Source: Schistosoma haematobium
Taxonomy: Eukaryota; Platyhelminthes; Trematoda; Strigeidida; Schistosomatidae
DNA length: 64,000 bases
Assembly: GCF_000699445.3 (NCBI RefSeq)
Contig: NC_067197.1
Coordinates: 10,050,152 to 10,114,151 of the forward strand
Reading direction: 5' to 3'
Shown here: positions 21,200 through 31,890 of the stretch, one piece after another
Layout of the letters: every line of letters starts with the position of its first letter
How positions within the stretch are numbered: the stretch's first letter is position 1
Made by a program: the position numbers and the translations under genes
Notes under the pieces: generated by a model
Seen by the model: the letters and a program-made list of their open reading frames with translations, nothing else
Database searches by the model: none
What the model was told of the DNA's origin: nothing

Positions 21200-21535
21200 T
21201 TTGGTGTTGTTTACTTGTATCTTCCTATGGTTATTTGGAACTGCAATTGATCAGTCGTAAATAACAATGGGAAGATACAAGTATATAACACCAAGTGAAT
21301 TTAAAACTTCATCCCATTGCACAAGTAAGTGGCTATCTGGACTCAGTACCTAAGTAGATAACATGATGGCATTTGAAGCGAAAGATACTGGGTTCGAGTC
21401 TCAGAGTGAATATCAACTCTGAGATACAGGTACGTCCGGCTGATGAGTCCCAAAAAAATCGAAACGGTTGTCCTTGATTCCACTGCTGGCCACTATCCAT
21501 CTTTGCTTTGAAGGACAATAACATCTATTGATTTC
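21200..21535 (+). mobile_element. Sm-alpha-type retroposon with inverted head and decayed hammerhead
   Basis: The plus-strand unit from about 21255 carries the known Sm-alpha order: GGGAAGATACAAG, CCATTGCACAAGTAAGTG, an A-box-like AAGTAGATAACATGATGG, the B-box-like GGGTTCGAGTCTC, then the hammerhead GGCTGATGAGTCCC and ATCGAAACGG with cleavage side GTCC, and the tail GGCCACTATCCATC. CTGATGA and GAAA are present, but stem II is damaged (GTCCC opposite AAATC). To the left, 21203-21240 is a minus-strand copy of the head (TTGGTGTTGTTTACTTG; TATCTTCCTATGG), so the insertion is a head-to-head inverted dimer. It sits in the intron. Confidence 0.85.
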
Positions 21536-22620
21536 TTGCATTAAAACATTTTATGAATGATGTATACAATGTACACCCATAGTGAAAAACCTACATAACA
21601 CATAACAGAATGATATGACTTTCAAGTTATTCCTTCAAGAAATTATCTTACAGAAACTGTACAATGCAAACAGGCGAAAAACTATTATTGTTATTATCAT
21701 TATTATTATTATTATTGCCAATATTATTTTGATTGTTTCTTTGAAAAATAAATGAACATCTTTTTCCGACTAATTTGTAACTTCATTTATTATTGTCACA
21801 TTCATCAATTAGAAAAAAACTTTTTTTTGTGTGCGTATAAAATTTGTCAGTATAACCTACTTATTTCTGCTTATAAGTAGATTTTACAAGTTGACAGAAA
21901 TTTTTTTCTTTTTTTTAAAAAAAAGAAGTTTTAACAGAAAAGTTTTACAATGAAAGTACATATTTTTCTTCTTTTTCATTCGTATGTATAAATGAACTAG
22001 ATTTAATGTTTATTATGGAAAAAAGGTAATTGATTGTTTAATAGTGACAGTTATGAAGTTGTACACTTTCTTTCTTAGTGAAAGAGAGAAGATTGACTAA
22101 AGTGATATATAATATAATTCTCTACCATGTTTCTATGCAATATCATAGTTCAGGATTTATCAAAACACTTTTTTTCCAAATGTTGACTCCTATAAACTTG
22201 ACTATGAATAGGTGAATTGACGAGTGAAGGTATCTGAATTATAAATTAATCGGAAGCATAAATGAGTACGAATGAGTAAGAAATTCATATAAATCCTGTA
22301 GTTTATCATCTAGTATTTTGCATATATACATAGACCATACATAAAGTTTTATGTTCATCCGTATTGTCAAAATCCTTGAATATAACCAATGTATTTGGAG
22401 AATGACCAACAATGAAGTCTAGAACTTAGTAAAAGTGCATGTCATCACTCTTAATAGTACATCGTGAATTATGTTAGGAATAAAGAATGATATAACACCA
22501 TTTTCTACACATAACGTGAGCCTTCCAGATCAGTACGTTGTAATGTTCAGTGATCATCAAATAAAATTCATTGATTTCACTTATAAATTTATTGTTTGGT
22601 TCTTTTTATTCATTTTTCAG
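21536..22620. other. Rest of the intron, A+T-rich
   Basis: No further exon or repeat recognised before the acceptor CATTTTTCAG (ends 22620). Confidence 0.5.
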
Positions 22621-23096
22621 TTCGTTTAAAATATACACGTCCTTATAATTCAAAAGAACTTTTACTAACCAAAACACAATGTAGTCCAATATCATCATCT
22701 AATGGTTGCCTGATTGATAGTCCTATAAATAAAAATGAGAATCATTGTTCTATAAATGAATCAAATCTTTGTACACAGACTAATTTACCTACTATGAATA
22801 CATTTACAAATCATCGATCATCATTAAATAAACAATTTATTTATGCAATACATAATAGTAATTCAATTAATTCACAACGTCAATCATTAGTTTCAAATGA
22901 TATATTACAACCTAGATGGCGTAAACCATTATTTAGTAATACTGATTTAGGGCATCATAATCATTTATTTGATGAATTTCCATTAACAAAAATATCAACT
23001 AAGAACCATTCATTAACACTTCCATTAAATAGTAAACCATCTGATGATTTTGAACAAAATCATTCAACAAATCCTCATATTGATCTAACTAAATGA
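22621..23096 (+). CDS. Last exon of the unidentified host gene
   Basis: Preceded by a pyrimidine-rich tract and acceptor CATTTTTCAG, this exon gives 157 residues plus a stop at 23094-23096 in the frame set by the 20595 exon. It begins RLKYTRPYNSKELLLTKTQ and is rich in Asn, Ser, His and Thr (for example NHRSSLNKQFIYAIHNSNS), ending PHIDLTK. There is no membrane segment or catalytic motif; it looks like a disordered C-terminal tail. Codon use is A+T-driven, as usual for schistosome genes. The frame can be read open slightly further upstream (to 22596) through the splice acceptor, but the acceptor and phase match decide the start of the exon. A polyA signal follows 20 bp after the stop. Confidence 0.7.
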
Positions 23097-23115
23097 AAGT
23101 TTTATGGTAACAAAC

Positions 23116-23121
23116 AATAAA
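23116..23121 (+). terminator. AATAAA polyadenylation signal
   Basis: AATAAA lies 20 bp after the stop codon of the 22621-23096 exon. The closeness is unusual but not exceptional; later signals could also be used. Confidence 0.5.
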
Positions 23122-23866
23122 GATATAATTATTTATACTGGCTAACTCTATTATTATCATTGCCATATTCTGTATTTATATTGTATTCTCTAAATTACTG
23201 GAGTATGATCTAGTCAGTTTACTGATATAAAACATGTCAAATCAACATAACAATATCATAATACATTCCAGTATTTGCATTTATTTTCAAGTTACTTTAA
23301 ATTTTAATATAAATTATCTTTTAATTATCTTTATTACTAATTTTTACTAATACTACTTATAAAGTTTGTTTATCTTACATTCTATATTCATTCCATAATC
23401 AAATAGAACTGATGAAATACAATTTACTTTTGTTAGTTCTTGTTTAACTGTAAACAAACTTATGTATTGAAGTGTGTGTGTGTTTTTCTTTTCATTTTTT
23501 ACTTTCCAATATCGAATTCCTTTAATCAATATTAATCAGTAAGTGGAATCAATCAGTTGTGATTGTTCTTGTCAATATTACAGATAACCTACTGAATTAA
23601 ACATTATCCGAGATCAGTGTATGAATGTAAAGTAGTTCAAATAGTCACTAGAACTTATCGATTTCAATGAACAGTATTATAAAAATCAAAATTTTATCTA
23701 AATATAAACTATTTACTAACGATTGTATTACAATTCTGTGTAATTTGATTCCGTTGATGAATGAAGATCGTATATAATGTCACTTAAAGCAGTCAAGTGA
23801 GACATTTCCATTTTATTATCTTTCTTTTTTACGAAAAAAGAACAATCCTGACCCTTCTTTATGAGA

Positions 23867-23933
<67 letters not shown>

Positions 23934-24374
23934 TACGATTTTACTCTTAACTTAAAACTGTATCCATTTTACTCCTTTGATCGTTTTGTATTTCAAATTA
24001 GAACTGATAATTCCATGACTAATGATGTTGTATTTGAAATGAATAAAACACAAGAGATTTAAAGCTTTTGTGAATACAATGACTATTTATTATTATTTGT
24101 AACAATTTGTATTATTGTGTTATTCATATTCATAATTATATTGAATCATAATATAGGTTATTTGATTGAACGCTTTGATGTAATTGAGAAACTTGAATGG
24201 TTTGAAATTCATTGTTTAGATTCGTGGATGGACTCCATTGAATATTCTCGAAGTACAACATAATGTCTATTCATTTCTTACAGTTTTTCTAAGGTTTTTC
24301 AATTGATTCCGGTTTATCATAGGAATTAATATCAAAAGAACATAATTAGTTTAAGTACTGATACTATGTAAACA
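23122..24374. other. 3' flank of the gene with a long (TA)n tract
   Basis: No further gene is seen. A (TA)30 array lies at 23870-23929. Confidence 0.5.
23870..23929. repeat. (TA)30 dinucleotide repeat
   Basis: Uninterrupted TA repeats over 60 bp, about 770 bp after the host-gene stop. Confidence 0.95.
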
Positions 24375-24670
24375 CTAAGTGGATTTTGATAATGTAATAA
24401 GAAGACGAAGATTATCAGAATTATGTGATATATAAGCGTAATACATTTCGAACAATCTGATCACACATATACTTGTTAAGAGCATTTATATATCAAAATA
24501 AAAGGTCAACTAGACTGGAAATGGGGTAAGAGGAGATAAGGATACTAGTAAGAGTAATAATAATGTGAACACAATTCGAAACCTAATCACTCTGAATAAT
24601 AAGTCAATATTACCAGGGTAGGTTTAAGGTAAGAACAAACTGTTTTTAAACACACAAAGAATCTAATGTT
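24375..24670 (-). mobile_element. Penelope-like element, 3' end remnant
   Basis: On the minus strand a short frame ends VCSYLKPTLVILTYYSE, matching VCSHLKPTLVI at the end of the 52.7-kb element. The left edge (24380-24475) is the family terminal repeat (AAGACGAAGATTATCAGAA; TTTCGAACAATCTGATC). The rest of the endonuclease region and the second terminal repeat are missing. Confidence 0.65.
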
Positions 24671-24716
24671 AGAGAAAATTAACCATGATTCATCGACGAA
24701 ATGCAAACATAATGAA

Positions 24717-24893
24717 AGTTGGTTAAGTGCCTGGCGCGAGACTGATAGGTCTTGGGTTGGAATCTCGCGGGGGGGGCGGGATAGTGGATGCGCGCTGCTG
24801 AGGAATCCCATACTAGAACGAAACGGCTGTCCAATGCTTCCAGGTTTTCCACGTTGGTCTAGCTTCAAGTGACTCATGATTTCAACCAGTGAT
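24717..24893 (+). mobile_element. tRNA-like/hammerhead repeat
   Basis: A 5'-truncated copy starting at GTTGGTTAAGTGCC, with B-box-like TTGGGTTGGAATCTCG, a G run, and the hammerhead GCTGCTGAGGAATCCC and GAACGAAACGGCTGTCC. The core is kept, but stem II has mismatches (ATCCC opposite AGAAC). Confidence 0.8.
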
Positions 24894-25730
24894 AATGAAA
24901 GTATGTTGTGAATGTAAAGAAGAACAGAATTCATACAAATAAAATGTTAATAGTAATTAAAAATATAGATTCATAATATTAAATAACCAATAATCACTAT
25001 CTTTAGTTATGAGCAACGAATCTAATAGTTTTAATGATCTACAGTTGATGTGAGAACTTATAACTGTTGTTTCAGAAATTCTTATTCACACTACCAGTTT
25101 CTTATGTAATGAAAAGAATTTAACATTTGTATCAATGTAATAGCTATCTCATTTCCATTTCAATTATAGTCTCTTGTGTGATTTATACAAGTAACAACTA
25201 TCAAAAAAATTAATTGAATAGTGTGACTTATAAAAGAGATGTTGATAATGTGAAACCTGAAATTTATGGGTTGTCCACCAACAAAGTATTTGTCATAAAT
25301 ATTCTAACCACAATTTTGTCAATGATATGAAAAGTTGTAGTGTATAATACCCTATAATATACTAAAAAGGTGGAATAACTGTAATATCATGCAGATTTTA
25401 ACATGTGAAACATTTTCATTATTAAATAGTTCATGTTGGCTTTTCACGTCATTTTTGTATATAATTTTAAGTAGCTACCATTGATATTGCTTTAGTAAGT
25501 GGAAAGATTGTTTAAAGGGATTAGATTTCTGAAAAGAATCAAGTTTAATGAAGTATCAGTAATAATATTAACAAAGTCGACCAGATTATATTGAGTAATC
25601 TAATGAATTTTCTAAACGGTTAGCCATATTAAGCTGTCATATATTTAAATGAAACTAGAGATTATACAAGTTATTAGGACCCAGTATTCTCCTGATAGAA
25701 ATTGTGAATCTTTACGAGGGCGAAGTAATT
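24894..25730. other. A+T-rich non-coding stretch
   Basis: Nothing recognised. Confidence 0.4.
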
Positions 25731-26100
25731 GAACTAATGATCTCAATCATTGAAATTACTATAATATCCACAAAAACCTCTCTGATATGAATCAACATAT
25801 GCTCACTGGTGACTGGGTTCAAGAGGTATTTCCTGGAGTTCCAGTGACAAGCAATGACCAGTAAAGTTCAATCGGGTCTTTTGTGAGGTAGTTAGACATT
25901 AACACAGTTGGATTCCGGCTCAGTGGTCTAATGGTTAAGCGCTCACACGAGCGACTGATAAGTCCTGGGTTCGAATCTCGCGAGGCGGGATCACAGATGC
26001 GCACTGCTGAGGAGCCCCAAAACAGGACGATATGGCCGAACAGTGTTTCCAGGTTTTTCATGGTGGTTTAGCTTCAAGTGACTCATGATCTCAACCATTG
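25731..26100 (+). mobile_element. tRNA-like/hammerhead repeat with tail-to-head junction
   Basis: It opens with a tail fragment (CTCAATCATTGAAATTAC ... AACCTCTCTGAT), passes directly into the head (ATGCTCACTGGTGACTGG; TATTTCCTGGAGTTCC), and then the tRNA-like half (GGCTCAGTGGTCTAATGG; GGGTTCGAATCTCGCG). About 50 bp of leader are missing before TTAGACATTAACAC. The hammerhead GCACTGCTGAGGAGCCCC and GGACGATATGGCC has lost GAAA. Confidence 0.8.
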
Positions 26101-26792
26101 AAATTAGTAAAGAATTGTTAAGCATTTTTAGTTTGACTTCAACGCTCAGATGATTATCTATCAGTTATTTTGTTAGAAAGCTTATTTTACATAAAAACAA
26201 GTTAGTCAAAGCCAGTAGAGAAAATAGTTTTTGGTAAACTCAAAGTAGCATAATCATACGACTTGAAATAATTACGTAAGTTATTATGATTTTTATCATT
26301 TTGTTAATAATTAACCATATCATAATCAGCAAAAAACGTTTTGGTGAAAAAAGTGTGTTTTTTCGACGACACACTAGGTAAGGTCGACGCCGTCTATGTC
26401 TGTTTATTAAAAAACACTACCTGATAGATAAAAGTTATGTTTACATCTTTTGGAGACTCATATTTTAAATTATCAAGGGAACCTTGAAACTACATATTTT
26501 TCGGGAAGAAAAGGCAATAATGAGAAACTCAAATTTTATATAATAATCTTATTATTTATGTATAAAGAAGACGTTTGAACTCTCAATTGGTAGTAAATAT
26601 GTTAATAAAATTAAAGTTGAAGGGAATTACAAAACATTTTTATGTAATGTCAAAAAGTAACATGCTATAAAACAATAACAAAAATAGCTAACTATGGAAA
26701 AAATATAATGAACAGTGAATACAATTAGTTTTGCTTGTACATAGTCTCCCAAAACTGAATACTTATCAAAAGGTGTTTGAATAACATGGGTG

Positions 26793-26837
<45 letters not shown>

Positions 26838-26884
26838 TATGCTTCATTTTAAGTAACATTAAAAAGGTTTAAAATAAATATGTT
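26101..26884. other. Non-coding stretch with (TA)n
   Basis: No gene recognised. A (TA)n array is at 26796-26834, just before the Penelope-like element. Confidence 0.45.
26796..26834. repeat. (TA)19 dinucleotide repeat
   Basis: Uninterrupted AT/TA units ending at GCGTATGC. Confidence 0.9.
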
Positions 26885-27862
26885 TTTTCCGATAACGCAA
26901 TGAGAAGACGAAGTTTATCAGAATTATGTGATATACATTTGCGCAATACATTTCGAACAACCTGATCACACATACGGAAACTGAAACCCCCTTTATACGT
27001 TCAAAAACAATGTCCTTATCCTTAATTTACCCTGGTAATATTGATTTATTATCCAGAGTGGTTATCACAATGATTTTATGTACTTCATTATTTTTTTCTT
27101 CGTTGTTACGGCTTGCCTTTAATCTGCCTTGTTAACCATATAATTTTTATATAAAAATATCTTAAAAAATATATGAGCTATATACTTGAACACTTAATCG
27201 ACTATAATCATTCTACGGATCCACAGTTTGATTTTAAGGTTGTACATATGATTCGTTCAGATCTACCTAGATTTCTTTATATCCAACTCCTAAAAATAGC
27301 CGAAGCTCTTACCATCCATGAGCTCAAAGCAAAACTATACGTGCAAAAGTAGTACGTCTTATCATCATCATTACCTCGCCCTTAATAATATTATTTCACT
27401 ATTATTATTATGATTACTGCATTCCCCCTTTACTTATGTCTTATATTCCCACTGATTTATTCATAAATACTCATCATATCACCTTATTTATCTTTACACC
27501 TTTATGACCTTTGATTATATCAACAAAAACATTTTAATCATCTTATTATATTCACCAAATCTATTGCTACTATTCGTATTACGTAATCTAGTATTATAAT
27601 CTTTCTAATACGTCATCTTGGTTATACGTGTTCACATTTCCTCACGGAGTTAGTACTTTTATATATATATGTACGATTGTACAGCTTGATAATAAATTCG
27701 TTGAAAAGAGATCCCTTCGTTGAACATCGTATTTTTAATTTTTTATGTTGAAATTTGAATTATCTGTCATATATATGTGTGATCAGATTGTTCGAAATAT
27801 ATTACACAAATATATATATCATAATTCTGATCAAATTCATCTTCTCATTGCATTATCAAAAT
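26885..27862 (+). mobile_element. Penelope-like element with inverted terminal repeats
   Basis: The left terminal repeat (26885-26965: AATGAGAAGACGAAGTTTATC; CGAACAACCTGATCAC, in parts) is inverted relative to the right one (27775-27860: TGATCAGATTGTTCG; CTTCTCATTGCATTATC). Between them 27218-27352 encodes DPQFDFKVVHMIRSDLPRF and then LLKIAEALTIHELKAKLYVQ before a stop. This is the carboxyl end of the GIY-YIG endonuclease domain that follows the reverse transcriptase in Penelope-like elements. The reverse transcriptase itself is absent. The right end is followed after five bases by an Sm-alpha hammerhead. Confidence 0.65.
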
Positions 27863-27867
27863 TTATC

Positions 27868-27965
27868 CAAGGTATATCCAGCTGACGAGTCCCAAATAGG
27901 ACGAAACGCACGTCTTGAATTCCATTGCTAACCACTATCCATCTTTGCCTATAAATGGACTAATC
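27868..27965 (+). ncRNA. Sm-alpha hammerhead ribozyme, partial retroposon
   Basis: The core CTGACGA is at 27882-27888, stem II GTCC/GGAC with loop CAAATA between 27889 and 27902, and GAAA at 27903-27906. Stem III is ACG with CGT around CA, and cleavage residue C27914. The core is complete. Stem I is weak (CCAG opposite TTGA), which lowers expected activity. The Sm-alpha tail (CACTATCCATCTTTGCC) follows; the tRNA-like half is missing. Confidence 0.75.
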
Positions 27966-28244
27966 GTTTCGAAATATTTTTTTATAACAAGCAATAAAAA
28001 AATGAACCGATGGAAAAGTTTCTTGTTTTATTTATTTTCATTGAAATCTTATTGTTCTGAAGAGAGTATGATAATTAAGTAAGACCAGTTAACAGGCAAA
28101 TCTATTGATTAAGGTTATTCAAGAAAAAATGTATCGTTCACAAGTTATTGACATGAGGATATAATATTGATTGAATAGCATTGAATTATTTAATTGGTTT
28201 TATTAGATGATTAATATTCATTCTCTTTTGTCAAAAATAATTTT

Positions 28245-28397
28245 CAATGATTGAGATCATGAGTCAATTGAAGCTAGACCACCGTGGAAAACTTGGAAGC
28301 ATTGGACGGCCTTTTCGTCATCTTACGGGTCTAATTTCAATTGACTCATGATTTCAACCATTGAAATTCTTACAATATTCACAAAACCCCTTCTGAC
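28245..28397. mobile_element. tRNA-like/hammerhead repeat, head-in inverted pair of 3' parts
   Basis: A minus-strand 3' half (28245-28320: GACCACCGTGGAAAAC; GGACGGCCTTTTCGTC) meets a plus-strand tail (about 28326-28397: TCTAATTTCAATTGACTC; CACAAAACCCCTTCTG). Both tails face outward and both 5' sides are truncated at the junction. Confidence 0.8.
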
Positions 28398-28958
28398 AAT
28401 AATTATTTTGTATGTATGAAAATAATATTTTGAATATATCTAGATTATAAAGGATTCCCACTAATTATCGGTTTATAGCATTACTACTTAGATGAATGAA
28501 ATGTATCACTTTAGGATTGTATAAGATTTAACTGATACTGAGAAATTTGGTTTACTGAATTTATTATTAGAATTATACTTTTTTACCTAAACATTGATTC
28601 AATAGGCCTCGGTACGTTTTTGTTTCACTCGTTTTTAAGTATTCTATGTTACATTTAAACATTGTTCTATGATGTAAAGATATGTTGAGGCTTTGGAGTT
28701 TACTGAACGTTCGATGAACCATCGGCCATCTGAATTTTCCAACAAATTCGTAAATTGTTCTAAGAAGCTTCTAAAGACATGGCTTTTTTTAATTAGATCA
28801 CATTCATTCTTACTGAATGAATAGAAATTAGACAGATCATGTTACGTCACAGTAATTTGACCATACACTAAATACAGGTTGATTGACTAAATCGATCAAT
28901 AAGCTTAGGGTTATTTAGAGTTTTATTTGTAACGGGTTAAGAATTATGACTACAATAG
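28398..28958. other. A+T-rich non-coding stretch
   Basis: Nothing recognised. Confidence 0.4.
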
Positions 28959-29472
28959 TGTTATATCCCGAGGAGAATAATGAATGGTAACTTTCGGGAT
29001 CCATTTATGGATTAATACTATACATAAATTTTTATCGCATAATTGTTAAGTAACTAAACTATTCATATTCGTGTCCTTCTTATTATAAGCTTTATTTTGA
29101 CCTATGGATTATTATTATACGATTTACCATTATTGAGTTATACCCAACCTATCATTTTCTATCTCCCACATTCATTGCCACATTTGGCTAAATCTTGTAC
29201 AAATTTTGTTTCCTGTTTTATGGCACGATGTGGTCTGTTTGGTTTGTATGTAAACCCAGTATGTTTGAAATGCAGGATTCATATCGCAGAGGCTGAGATT
29301 GGTTTTCTGGACTATACAGTCCGAGCTAGGTGGAGAGCAGGACTGATAAGTACTCTAGACTGCTCGTACGCCTTTTGTGCATCATCGGTCCGGTCGATAA
29401 ATCACTGATATCTGTTTGCCGGTCTCATTACGTTATGCATTGATAGAGGCACAAACCCGACAAGTTATAACA
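28959..29472. mobile_element. Solo-LTR-like element, 514 bp
   Basis: The segment starts TGTTATATCCCGAGGAG and ends CAAGTTATAACA. TGTTATA and TATAACA are a perfect 7-bp inverted end with TG...CA, as in LTRs. The flanks AATAG (28954-28958) and CATAG (29473-29477) match at four of five bases. The right half (ATGTGGTCTGTTTGG; GCAGAGGCTGAGATTGG) is much more G+C-rich than its surroundings. The 103-residue open frame inside is a shadow. A Gypsy-type LTR is likely, but I cannot name the family. Confidence 0.65.
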
Positions 29473-30649
29473 CATAGTAAAATAAATGAATTTAAAGTGT
29501 CTCTTTATTAAACCACTGGTTTTATATTGTGATTGCTCCATGGTCTCTATATGCATTACACATGTGTTTTATGATCTATTTATTGTTTTATAATAGAGCG
29601 AGTAGCATCTCAATGATAACTATTCCCGTCAACAAACCCCTGAACTCAGGTAAAACCCCAGGAAGCTAACATGAAGTTTCGAGCTTTACTGGGCTCATAC
29701 CATAGTGTCGTACATATTCTCGTATATCATTCTAGTTAATGAGCGGAGCGGATTCTCTGAAGATAGAGATTTTCAGTCTGAGTGAATATTTCCTGAAGTG
29801 AACGCTAACGATGTTATTATTGATGACAAAGAAAGCTTTAAGAATAAAATATCTGGCTACAAAACTAAACAATACCAAAATGTTCTTAGCACAGAAGTTC
29901 ATGGAATATCTAACTAATTAAATGACAAGTAAACTCTTAACTGAGATGTTAATTATTCAGCTTAAAAATTAACAGCTATGTATTTTCGAGTTCATTATCT
30001 GATTTTATCCAATCTTACATGCTTCTAAATTAAAAATCCCTTAAATAGTACAGTTTACTCTGTTTATCAAACACTATCATCACTAATTATTTTTCATTAA
30101 CATTGAAATGTTATTTATTACATTATTCAATTACAAACTCTTATGCACACAGATTCCACTCTACTCAAGGTGTTTATGAAAACAGTTCATGGGTGAGCAC
30201 GAGGAAGAGCTGAAAATATTTCATCCAATCATCTTTTGGAAGAATATTTCAGAATCTCTACATGTAGCTTTCCTGTTGGATAAATGCTAATAACCTCCCT
30301 GTATTTGGATCGAAGGACTATAATGATGATTTCGTTTTTACTAAAAAACTATAAATACCTAACAGTTTTGTAATATAATCGACACTATTTGGAACAGCAT
30401 TCGTTTCACTAGTCTTCTCAGTTACGATTTGGGAGGGTTCTAGAGTTCTAGTGTTCAAATTATACATGGCATATTAAGAATCTAAGCTGTAGATATAACA
30501 GTCTTATTCTCAAATACTTTAATGAACAGTTTAATTTATCTACAATCTCCACAACAACAACAACAAAATAAATCTAACATTTTTATAATCCTTCACCTTC
30601 CTATTATTGTTCCGTTGTACTATTATAAACTTGGAATAATTTTAATTTG
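29473..30649. other. A+T-rich non-coding stretch
   Basis: No gene or recognised repeat in about 1.2 kb. Confidence 0.45.
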
Positions 30650-30790
30650 GTTATTTATCCTTTGAAGAAGTGACTTACACTAAGTCACAAAACGTCAGAA
30701 AATCTAATTTTTCTACTCATTGGGATATTTATACTTTCACCTAACTATTTTTATACACTCTTCAAATATAACCTATTCGCGTTTGGTTTT
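30650..30790 (+). repeat. Penelope-type hammerhead-like repeat, decayed copy
   Basis: TTGAAGAAGTGACTTACAC and TAAGTCACAAAACGTCAG correspond to the hammerhead-like motif at 49966-50013. Stem II (GTGACTT with AAGTCAC) is perfect, but C3 is U and G12 is A, so this copy should be inactive. The following TTTTTCTACTCATTGGG is shared with the 50-kb copy. Confidence 0.55.
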
Positions 30791-31019
30791 TATAACTAAA
30801 ATGATTGAACACTTTATTATTCCCTTTGAAATTAGATTTAAAATTTAGAATAAACTTAATTTATTATTATAGGTCATTGTTAAATTATTTCATTTAAAGG
30901 ATTATCCTTTCTATGAAAATTCTATTTCATTATTTATGGGCTAATTAATTAAATAATTTAAGTGATAGCCATTAATTTAAATCTAAATGAATATAAAAAT
31001 AAATCAGTATATGATTAAA

Positions 31020-31112
31020 ACGATGAAAGCTCCACGACTAAATCATCCAGCTTAGAGAACAAAACTCCATTAAAATCATCCACTTGAGCTACAAATCTTC
31101 TCCACCATCTGA
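31020..31112 (+). repeat. GCTC-type hammerhead-like repeat, 3' half
   Basis: It starts within stem II (AACGATGAAAGCTCC), followed by CACGACTAAATCATCC and the full 3' body to CAAATCTTCTCCACCATC. The 5' half of the ribozyme is missing. Confidence 0.65.
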
Positions 31113-31292
31113 AAATCTGTATATGATTAAGACTAATTTTAAATGGTCAAGCAAATGAAAATGGGTAATTTTTTTATTTTTCGAAAAGTTTTTTTTGTCT
31201 ATTGTAATTTGTAATAATAAAACTTGAATGAGTCGGCCAACAACCATTGAATGGTTGTAAAAATCAATAGGGAATTAATTTAAACAGTTAAA

Positions 31293-31393
31293 ATCAGGAG
31301 TCATTTGAAGCTAGACAACCATGGAAAACCTGGAAGCGCTGGACGGTCGTTTCGTCCTATTGTGGGACTCATCAGCAGTGCGCATCCACGACC
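31293..31393 (-). mobile_element. tRNA-like/hammerhead repeat, hammerhead half only
   Basis: A minus-strand copy that stops just upstream of the hammerhead, at a junction leading into a (TA)n array. Its tail (CTAGACAACCATGGAAAACC on the plus strand) is at the left. The hammerhead is complete and listed separately. Confidence 0.8.
31335..31384 (-). ncRNA. Type I hammerhead ribozyme, complete core
   Basis: Read on the minus strand: stem I GCACTG, core CTGATGA, stem II GTCC with GGAC around CACAATA, GAAA, minimal stem III ACG with CGT around AC, cleavage residue C at 31342, then CAGCGC closing stem I with one A-C mismatch. It is the only tRNA-like-family copy here with CTGATGA rather than CTGAGGA. 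Confidence 0.7.
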
Positions 31394-31411
31394 AAGACAG
31401 GGATTCAGTTG

Positions 31412-31415
<4 letters not shown>

Positions 31416-31442
<27 letters not shown>
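31416..31442. repeat. (TA)n dinucleotide repeat
   Basis: Thirteen TA units beside the truncated hammerhead repeat. Confidence 0.9.
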
Positions 31443-31744
31443 ACGTGGTTAATAGAGAAGGATTTGAATCCTTCCTCGGAAACTGGAATAATGAATCTGA
31501 AAGTAAACAATTTTGTATCAGCTTTTTTTTAGCATTTAAGTGTTTGCAGCTATATGAGGATTGATGATCATAGTGGGATTCGACATCACAAAATCAAGTA
31601 TAGCAGTTGGATGGTTTGTCGATTGTTGATTACTTTAAAGTATATAACGTCAATATACTATGCAGATCATATCTGAAACATTTAGACTAATAAACATTTA
31701 AGATGACTGGGAAAAATCATTTAATACTAAGCACTAGACAAACA

Positions 31745-31890
31745 TACTCTCACCCTTTCTCTTTCTCCTGGTGATCAACCGGATCATGAGGACGTCAACA
31801 TCTAGGGAGTGGGTGGAAGCATGGGATACAGTGGACAGCTAGGATGCAGATGAACGACCTAGATTTCGCAGATAATCTGAATTGTATATG
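31745..31890 (+). mobile_element. RTE fragment (reverse-transcriptase palm)
   Basis: The text CTGGTGATCAACCGGATC, ATGAGGACGTCAACATC and CGACCTAGATTTCGCAG matches the reverse complement of 15390-15500, spelling the family blocks around VIDxIMKTST and LDFAD. The frame is broken. Confidence 0.75.

Noticed and set aside
22596..22620. Use of the ATG at 22596 as a start codon
   Set aside because: It lies within the pyrimidine tract and acceptor; the splice phase from the 20595 exon fits exactly from 22621.
29097..29408. 103-residue plus-strand open frame
   Set aside because: Lies wholly inside the 514-bp LTR-like element and has no coding features.
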